Assembly (NCBI GenBank): GCA_937881285.1
Contig: CALGEU010000363.1
Location: forward strand, 1-5,942
Direction of reading: 5' to 3'
Length of the DNA stretch: 5,942 nt
Origin: an uncultured Clostridia bacterium
Lineage (GTDB): Bacteria > Bacillota > Clostridia > Christensenellales > CAG-917
The translations under genes were made by a program, and so were the position numbers. How positions within the stretch are numbered: position 1 is the stretch's first letter; every line of letters starts with the position of its first letter. The notes beneath the pieces are model-generated. The model was given only the letters and a program-made list of their open reading frames with translations, ran no database searches and had not been told where the DNA came from. Below are positions 1 to 4,006 of the stretch, piece after piece.

Positions 1-299
1 ATATGGACGAATATCTTTCGCTCACGAGCAAACGCTACACTCGTTCGACGATAAAGCGCATTGCGGCGTGTGCGACGATAGGGCTCAAAAAAGAACTCAT
101 CGCTCTCGCAAAAGAAGAAAAACCGTACTGCACCGTGCTTGCGTGCAAACCGTCCAAGAAAAAAGCGTTGTTCGCGCTTCTTGCAGCGTCGGACGGATAT
201 TTCTACTTCAAGCCCAGCGACTGCGAAAAGTCGTCTCCCGTCAGACCGCTTATAGACCTTGACGAAAAAGCGGCAAAGATACTGAAACTTTGCTACTGA
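1..299 (+). CDS. tmcAL: tRNA(Met) cytidine acetate ligase, C-terminal fragment (5' end outside window)
   Basis: This is the last ~98 codons of a protein resembling the C-terminal region of TmcAL (YlbM), which uses ATP and acetate to make N4-acetylcytidine at the wobble position of elongator tRNA(Met) in the cytoplasm. The visible match is the segment LTSKRYTRSTIKRI followed by an Ala-rich helix and then LACKPSKKKALFALL, which corresponds to the family's KTKRYT-x-x-R(I/L)-x-R block and the later ...LGF-x-x-KG-x-x-LL block. The C-terminal LDEKAAKILKLCY fits the usual ending. The catalytic nucleotidyltransferase-like domain must lie upstream, off the window. The ATG at 3-5 is therefore an internal methionine, not a start. 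The stop is TGA at 297-299. The downstream neighbour is ylbJ; ylbJ and ylbM also lie close together in Bacillus subtilis, which supports the call. Full-length homologues are around 400 residues. The assignment rests on remembered family patterns over a short fragment. Confidence 0.75.
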   Translation, partial: MDEYLSLTSKRYTRSTIKRIAACATIGLKKELIALAKEEKPYCTVLACKPSKKKALFALLAASDGYFYFKPSDCEKSSPVRPLIDLDEKAAKILKLCY

Positions 300-345
300 A
301 ACGCTTTTAGCGAAACTGACCGATAATTTCATTGCCAATAAACGA

Positions 346-394
346 TTTGCAAAGCGGATATAACGAACAGAAAAACTGATAATTCGTTTGCAAA
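346..394. repeat. Two TTTGCAAA palindromes upstream of ylbJ
   Basis: The perfect 8-base palindrome TTTGCAAA occurs at 346-353 and again at 387-394, 41 bases apart, close to four helical turns. The second copy sits inside an outer inverted repeat, CTGATA (376-381) and TATCAG (395-400), and both copies are preceded by similar sequence (ACTGACCGATAATT from 315, ACTGATAATT from 375). The arrangement could be a pair of binding sites for a dimeric regulator, but AT-rich intergenic DNA gives such words by chance. The rest of the 300-510 gap shows no gene, terminator or clear RNA structure. Confidence 0.25.
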
Positions 395-451
395 TATCAG
401 AAAATCTAATAATTTTTCACTCTGAATTTCAAAATCGATGACAAAAAATAC

Positions 452-481
452 TTGAGTGTGCAAAAACTGCGCGCTCATATT
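452..481 (+). promoter_or_regulatory. Weak candidate promoter for ylbJ
   Basis: TTGAGT (452-457) and CATATT (476-481) are separated by 18 bases and each match the sigma-A consensus at 4 of 6 positions. An alternative reading uses TCATATTTA (475-483) with TATATATT (498-505), which loosely resembles the mother-cell sigma-E pattern, the expected control for a SpoVV homologue. In that reading transcription would begin almost on the GTG at 511, which would require a leaderless message or a later start codon. Neither reading is strong. Confidence 0.2.
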
Positions 482-510
482 TATTTTGTAAAGCAAGTAT
501 ATATTAAACC

Positions 511-1473
511 GTGAAGATAAACGTCAAAGCGTACGCGCCCAAAGCGTTCGGTTGTATAGGCATACTGGCATTTATGGCTTTTATGCTTGCAAAACCCGAA
601 TATTATCTGGACTCGGCAAGAAAAGGACTCGCATTGTTTGCCACGAGCGTTTTGCCGTCTCTTTTCCCGTTCTATTTCTGCTCGTTGCTTTTGACGTATT
701 CGGGAGCGGTCGGAGCAATATCCAAACTCGGAGAAAAACCGGTAAAACTCATGTACAACGCACCCAAAGAAAGTGCATACGCACTGTTTTTGAGCATGCT
801 TTGCGGTTACCCTGTCGGCGCAAGCACGCTTTGCGAACTATACGAATCGGGCATACTCACAACGTCAGACGCAAAAAAAGCGTGCGCGTTCTGCTCCACT
901 TCGGGGCCTATATTTATGATAGGCACGATTGGCGGCGCGATATTCCACGACGGGCGCATAGGCTGGATTGTGCTTTGTTCGCATTATATCGGCGCAATTC
1001 TCAACGGGCTTATATATCGCGCAAAAAAGGATAAAAAGCAAAACGTCACGACACTGCGTACGTACGACGTTGACGGCGTTATGTCAAAAGTCGTTTCAAA
1101 AGCCACCGTCAACATGCTTTACGTCGGCGGATATATCGTGATTTGCGGCATGCTCGTAGACACGCTCTCTCTTATAGGTTTTGAAAACGCAACGTCTTCA
1201 CTGCCGTCTCTTCTCGGTCAATCGCTGAACGCAATCGTTTACGGGCTTATAGAAATGACGCGCGGCGGCATTGCGTGCGCAAACGTCGGCAACGCTCAAC
1301 TTGCCTGTGCGATAGCAAGCGGCATAGTTTCGCTCGGCGGACTTTCGGTAACTCTTCAAAACTATACGTTTCTGTCAAAGGCAGGCGTCGGTTTTTTCGA
1401 AATGACTCTTCGCAAAGTCACGCAATGCCTAATATCCGCTCTTTGCGCTTATCTTATCGGTTTTTCGCTGTAA
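511..1473 (+). CDS. ylbJ: YlbJ/SpoVV-family sporulation membrane protein
   Basis: A 320-residue polytopic membrane protein of the nucleoside-recognition (Gate) domain superfamily, closest in pattern to YlbJ. In Bacillus subtilis YlbJ was renamed SpoVV: it is made in the mother cell under sigma-E, sits in the outer forespore membrane and is needed to pass dipicolinic acid towards the spore. Visible signatures are an N-terminal hydrophobic segment (about 13-27), GLALFATSVLPSLFPFYF (39-56), CGYPVGA (98-104), the Ser/Thr-rich STSGPIFMIGTIGG loop-helix (129-142), a helix at about 150-168, GLIEMTRGG (245-253) and GGLSVTLQ (276-283). It is shorter than the roughly 400-residue Bacillus protein. The GTG start is the first possible codon after an in-frame TAA at 505-507, but it has no Shine-Dalgarno sequence. 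ATG at 574 (codon 22) is an alternative that would cut into the first hydrophobic segment. I see no terminator directly after the TAA stop. Substrate in this organism is inferred only. Confidence 0.85.
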   Translation: MKINVKAYAPKAFGCIGILAFMAFMLAKPEYYLDSARKGLALFATSVLPSLFPFYFCSLLLTYSGAVGAISKLGEKPVKLMYNAPKESAYALFLSMLCGYPVGASTLCELYESGILTTSDAKKACAFCSTSGPIFMIGTIGGAIFHDGRIGWIVLCSHYIGAILNGLIYRAKKDKKQNVTTLRTYDVDGVMSKVVSKATVNMLYVGGYIVICGMLVDTLSLIGFENATSSLPSLLGQSLNAIVYGLIEMTRGGIACANVGNAQLACAIASGIVSLGGLSVTLQNYTFLSKAGVGFFEMTLRKVTQCLISALCAYLIGFSL

Positions 1474-1507
1474 AACGGAAAAAAGTGAAAAAGTGTGGCA
1501 CAAAATA

Positions 1508-1537
1508 TTGACTTTTTGCTCGTTTGTCCTTTATTGT
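1508..1537 (+). promoter_or_regulatory. Sigma-A-like promoter of the region 4-like regulator gene
   Basis: TTGACT (1508-1513) matches the -35 consensus at 5 of 6 bases, and TATTGT (1532-1537) matches the -10 at 4 of 6, with an 18-base spacer. The predicted transcript would begin near 1544 and carry a leader of about 47 bases to the ATG at 1591. It is the best promoter-like sequence in the window and suggests the downstream gene is transcribed independently of ylbJ. Confidence 0.5.
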
Positions 1538-1547
1538 GTAGGCATGG

Positions 1548-1572
1548 AGTGATAAATTTCACTATATTTCAC
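1548..1572. promoter_or_regulatory. Possible operator or leader element before the regulator gene
   Basis: Just after the predicted transcription start lies an inverted repeat, AGTGA (1548-1552) and TCACT (1559-1563), and the word ATTTCAC occurs twice with a 10-base period (1556-1562 and 1566-1572). The one-turn spacing on the same DNA face is what an autoregulatory binding site might look like. The arms are short, so chance is a real alternative. Confidence 0.25.
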
Positions 1573-1578
1573 ACGAAT

Positions 1579-1584
1579 AAGGAG
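1579..1584 (+). promoter_or_regulatory. Ribosome binding site fixing the start at 1591
   Basis: AAGGAG lies six bases before ATG 1591. It is the strongest Shine-Dalgarno sequence in the window and decides against the longer open frame that could be opened at ATG 1495, which would begin upstream of the predicted promoter. Confidence 0.85.
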
Positions 1585-1590
1585 ACAATT

Positions 1591-2079
1591 ATGAACAAAA
1601 ACTGGAGCAACACTGCACTTGTTGCTTATTCGCTTTTGCCCAAAATCGCAAAAGAACTCAACTCAGGCGTGGAAAGCCGCGTAAGATCGAGTTTTCAGAG
1701 CCGTCATCTGAAAATCGGCGTAAGCACCGAACAATTAATAGGTGAAATCCTTGACCTGACCGAAGAAAAACGCAAAATCGTCAACCTGCGATTTATCGTG
1801 AAAAAGGCTCTCGACAAAATGGTTGACGCCGACAGAGAAATACTCGTCGAACGAATAGTGCAAAAGAAAACTTTCCAGGAAATTGCCGATTCTCACAAAA
1901 TCGCACTCCGCACCGCTTTCAGACGAATAGCAAACGCCGAAGAAGATTTTGCAAACAATCTGCGACGATGCGGATACACCGAAGACTGGCTAGAGAAAGA
2001 ATACGGCAACGACAAATACATTGCTCCGATACACGAAAGAATAAAACAGGACAAATATTTCGTAGCAAAGAATTTATAA
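1591..2079 (+). CDS. Small protein with sigma-70 region 4-like helix-turn-helix; role unknown
   Basis: A 162-residue, highly charged soluble protein with no signal peptide or membrane segment. The middle (about 72-120) reads as a sigma region 4-like DNA-binding fold: LDKMVDADREILVERIV (74-90), then the helix-turn-helix candidate KKTFQEIADSHKIALRTAFRRIANAEEDFA (92-121, quoted here by its key residues F95, E97-I98-A99, I104, R107-T108, R111-R112), much like the 'L-x-x-REILVLR ... S-x-x-EIA ... S-x-x-TV' pattern of sigma factors. No region 2 precedes it: the N-terminal 70 residues (SRVRSSFQSRHLKIGVSTEQLIGE around 29-52) match nothing I recognise, and the C-terminus (GYTEDWLEKEYGNDKYI, 128-144) is also unfamiliar. 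It is thus not a complete sigma factor. A transcription regulator or sigma accessory protein is the reasonable inference. It has its own promoter and strong ribosome site, and it ends before a shared terminator. The family may be restricted to a narrow clade; that is untested. Confidence 0.8.
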   Translation: MNKNWSNTALVAYSLLPKIAKELNSGVESRVRSSFQSRHLKIGVSTEQLIGEILDLTEEKRKIVNLRFIVKKALDKMVDADREILVERIVQKKTFQEIADSHKIALRTAFRRIANAEEDFANNLRRCGYTEDWLEKEYGNDKYIAPIHERIKQDKYFVAKNL

Positions 2080-2224
2080 AACCCAACGATAAAAATTGAA
2101 AATTTGCAAGAAACTGCGACGGCGGTTGTTTTCCTATTGCCTTTTTTCAAAAAACGGACGCTAAAATGCGACGATATTCGACAAATTGCGCGTTTCAAAG
2201 TATTTGCACGAATTTTCACCATAT

Positions 2225-2253
2225 AAAAAATCGGCATTTCTGCCGATTTTTTT
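2225..2253. terminator. Bidirectional intrinsic terminator between convergent genes
   Basis: A perfect 12-base-pair stem pairs A6 plus TCGGCA (2225-2236) with TGCCGA plus T6 (2241-2252) around the loop TTTC. The T tract (2247-2253) suits termination of the plus-strand regulator transcript, and the mirrored A tract suits minus-strand transcripts coming from the pseudouridine synthase gene. It lies 145 bases past the plus-strand stop; the sequence between (2080-2224) contains nothing else I can support. Confidence 0.85.
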
Positions 2254-2313
2254 ACTTTCATAACGAACGTTGCTTTCGTAAAATCTAATGCGATAATTTA
2301 ACTTTTATACTCT

Positions 2314-2343
2314 AAAAACCGCTTTTTATCAATAGCAGTTTTT
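2314..2343 (-). terminator. Intrinsic terminator overlapping the stop of the pseudouridine synthase gene
   Basis: The arms 2314-2323 (AAAAACCGCT) and 2334-2343 (AGCAGTTTTT) form a 10-pair stem with a 10-base loop. The only imperfect position is a C/A clash in plus-strand RNA but becomes a G-U wobble in minus-strand RNA, so the hairpin favours the minus direction, where it is followed by a U tract. The TGA stop (2329-2331) falls inside the loop, so terminating ribosomes would cover the structure. Confidence 0.55.
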
Positions 2344-3039
2344 GATAGTAACTGAAAGATATGCGTCAAGGTCAAACGACGTCCAGGGCGCAACTTCCGG
2401 CGGATAAACTCTGAAAGTCATCTCTTTTCCGCTCACAGGGTGCGCAAAGCGAAGTTCGGTTGCCCACAAAGACAAGTGCGAATTCGTTTTACTGCCGTAT
2501 TTCTTGTCTCCGACGATAGGATTGCCCATGTTGGAAAGTTGCACTCTTATCTGATGTCCGCGCCCCGTCACAAGATTGACCATAAGAAGCGAATAATCGC
2601 CTTTCTGACAAAGCACTTTGTAGTCGAGTTCGGCGTATTTTGCACCTTCGCTGAGCGCGGGAACGACCTTGACCGTGTTGGTATCCGGGAATTTTTTGAG
2701 ATAGCAAGTGAGTTTGTCCGCTTTATATCTCGGCGCGCCTTCGACGACTGCGAGATATCTCTTTTCCACTTCTCCGTCTCTTATCTGCTGGCAAAGTCTT
2801 GCCGCCGCTTTTGACGTCTTTGCAAACACCATAACGCCGCCCGTCGGTCTGTCCAGACGATGCACGAGCCCGAGATATGCGTCACCCGGTTTATTGTACG
2901 TTTCGACAAGATACTGTTTGAGCATTGTCAGCATATCCGCATCGCCGCTTTCGTCCGCCTGCACGGGAACGTCGTAAGGCTTCACGACCGCGAGCAAGTG
3001 ATTGTCTTCGTATACGATTTTCAAATCTTTGTAAGTCAT
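2329..3039 (-). CDS. RluA-family RNA pseudouridine synthase
   Basis: A 236-residue cytoplasmic enzyme that converts uridine to pseudouridine in rRNA or tRNA. The catalytic motif HRLDRPTGG is at 60-68 with the nucleophile Asp63, preceded by the family's N-terminal IVYEDNHLLAVVKP (8-21). TGRGHQIRVQL (158-168) and GNPIVGDKKYG (172-182) are the conserved C-terminal motifs; the usual TGRTHQIR has Gly in place of Thr here. There is no N-terminal S4 domain, so this is a short RluA-like form (Escherichia coli RluA is about 219 residues) rather than RluC/RluD type. Which uridine it modifies cannot be told from sequence. The ATG start at 3037-3039 follows a modest GGAAAAAG site. It lies 106 bases after the methyltransferase gene on the same strand and is probably read from the ileS operon, since no good promoter is visible in that gap. 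Confidence 0.93.
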   Translation of the reverse strand: MTYKDLKIVYEDNHLLAVVKPYDVPVQADESGDADMLTMLKQYLVETYNKPGDAYLGLVHRLDRPTGGVMVFAKTSKAAARLCQQIRDGEVEKRYLAVVEGAPRYKADKLTCYLKKFPDTNTVKVVPALSEGAKYAELDYKVLCQKGDYSLLMVNLVTGRGHQIRVQLSNMGNPIVGDKKYGSKTNSHLSLWATELRFAHPVSGKEMTFRVYPPEVAPWTSFDLDAYLSVTIKNCY

Positions 3040-3081
3040 TTTTCTTTTTCCGTTTATCGATTATTTTCTTGTATCGTTTGA

Positions 3082-3137
3082 GATATTCTGTCGATTGAAT
3101 GATTTTGAAAATTCCGATTTCAATCGAATAGAATATC
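3082..3137. repeat. Long imperfect inverted repeat between methyltransferase and pseudouridine synthase genes
   Basis: GATATTCT (3082-3089) pairs with AGAATATC (3130-3137), and TCGATTGAA (3091-3099) pairs with TTCAATCGA (3119-3127): 17 pairs interrupted only by one base against two, around a 19-base loop. The loop holds a further small TTTTGAAAA hairpin. The outer arm runs into AATATCGATATT (3132-3143), a perfect 12-base palindrome that ends just before the methyltransferase stop codon. On the minus-strand message the hairpin begins nine bases after that stop. No U tract follows it, so it is not a standard terminator. An RNA-processing or stability hairpin, a protein site, or a small palindromic repeat element are all possible. 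Confidence 0.6.
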
Positions 3138-3145
3138 GATATTTT

Positions 3146-4006
3146 TTATTTTGTGAAAGTTGCAAAAGCCGTGCAACCTTGCGGAAGAACAAGCCCTTCC
3201 TTTGTCGCAAGTCCTATTTCGTCGGCGTCGATAACAGCGTTTTTCGGAAGTGCGAGTTTGAGTATGTTTGCCATAACCGTAGGTTGAAGCCCCGTCGTGT
3301 AACTGTTGAGACACACAAACAACGGCTCGTCGCTCAAAAGGTTTGCCACGAGTTCGACGAGTTCGGATATACCTTCTTCGATTTTCCATTTCTCGCCGTT
3401 CGGACCGCGCCCGAAAGACGGCGGGTCGAGAATAATCGCGTCGTATTTGTGTCCCCTGCGAATCTCTCTTTGACAGAATTTGAAGCAATCGTCTATGATA
3501 TATCTCATTCCGCTATTGTCGAGCCCCGACAACTTTACGTTTTCGCCGGCACGCTCCACCATAGCCTTTGCGCTGTCCACGTGGCACACGTTTGCGCCTG
3601 CTTTTAGGCACGCAACGCTTGCCGCTCCCGTGTATCCGAAAAGATTGAGCACATTTATTTTTCGCCCGGCACCTTCGATGAGTTTCATCATTCTGTCCCA
3701 GTTCACCGCTTGTTCGGGGAAAAGTCCGGTGTGTTTAAAGCCCATAAGTTTGAGCGAAAATTTCAAATCGCGCCAACCTATCGTAAACTCGCTCGGAATC
3801 TGACGGCGATATTTCCACATACCGCCACCCGTTTGCGAACGCTCGTAAACCGCATCGATATTTTCATAGGAGCGAAGCGGCTTTTTTGCGTGCCATATGA
3901 CTTGCGGATCGGGACGAAGGAGAGTGAGATTGCCCCACTTCTCCAACTTTTCGCCGTCGCCCGTCACTATGACGGAATATTCTTTCCAGTCGGGTGCGAT
4001 TTTCAT
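3146..4006 (-). CDS. RlmI-like class I SAM-dependent methyltransferase, substrate unassigned
   Basis: A 286-residue soluble enzyme that transfers a methyl group from S-adenosylmethionine. After an N-terminal part with GDGEKLEKWGN and LLRPDPQVIW (residues 16-38) come GLFPEQ (94-99), the SAM-binding motif I VLNLFGYTGAAS (119-130), the acidic motif II in HVDSA (142-146, Asp144), a likely motif III aspartate pair (172-173), and the catalytic motif IV DPPSFGRG (194-201), followed by LNSYTTG (234-240 region). The DPPSF motif and layout resemble the RlmI/RlmK group (COG1092-type) of rRNA methyltransferases, but the N-terminal part is not an obvious PUA domain and the subfamily's substrate is not known to me. 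The start is ATG 4004-4006, whose ATGA overlaps the ileS TGA (4003-4005), with an AGAGAG ribosome site seven bases or so upstream; a longer frame from 4051 would intrude far into ileS. Translational coupling to ileS is likely. Confidence 0.88.
   Translation of the reverse strand: MKIAPDWKEYSVIVTGDGEKLEKWGNLTLLRPDPQVIWHAKKPLRSYENIDAVYERSQTGGGMWKYRRQIPSEFTIGWRDLKFSLKLMGFKHTGLFPEQAVNWDRMMKLIEGAGRKINVLNLFGYTGAASVACLKAGANVCHVDSAKAMVERAGENVKLSGLDNSGMRYIIDDCFKFCQREIRRGHKYDAIILDPPSFGRGPNGEKWKIEEGISELVELVANLLSDEPLFVCLNSYTTGLQPTVMANILKLALPKNAVIDADEIGLATKEGLVLPQGCTAFATFTK

Noticed and set aside
1474..1520. Terminator after ylbJ
   Set aside because: AAAAAGT (1488-1494) and ACTTTTT (1511-1517) could pair, but the stem has almost no GC and the right arm is part of the promoter region, so I do not call it.
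1495..1590. N-terminal extension of the regulator to ATG 1495
   Set aside because: ATG 1591 has AAGGAG at ideal spacing, and the extension overlaps the predicted -35/-10 promoter and reads as unrelated hydrophobic sequence.
1893..2261. Minus-strand open frame of 122 codons across the regulator's 3' end and the convergent gap
   Set aside because: It lies mostly antisense to the supported regulator gene, starts inside the terminator region, has no ribosome site and its translation shows no family features.
3040..3081. Separate promoter for the pseudouridine synthase gene
   Set aside because: On the minus strand TCGACA can be read as a -35, but the best -10 (TACAAG) lies only 15 bases away and matches poorly.
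3095..3607. Plus-strand open frame of 170 codons
   Set aside because: It is antisense to the methyltransferase, which has full motif support; the translation is Arg/Phe/Val-rich, as expected of a reverse-complement shadow.
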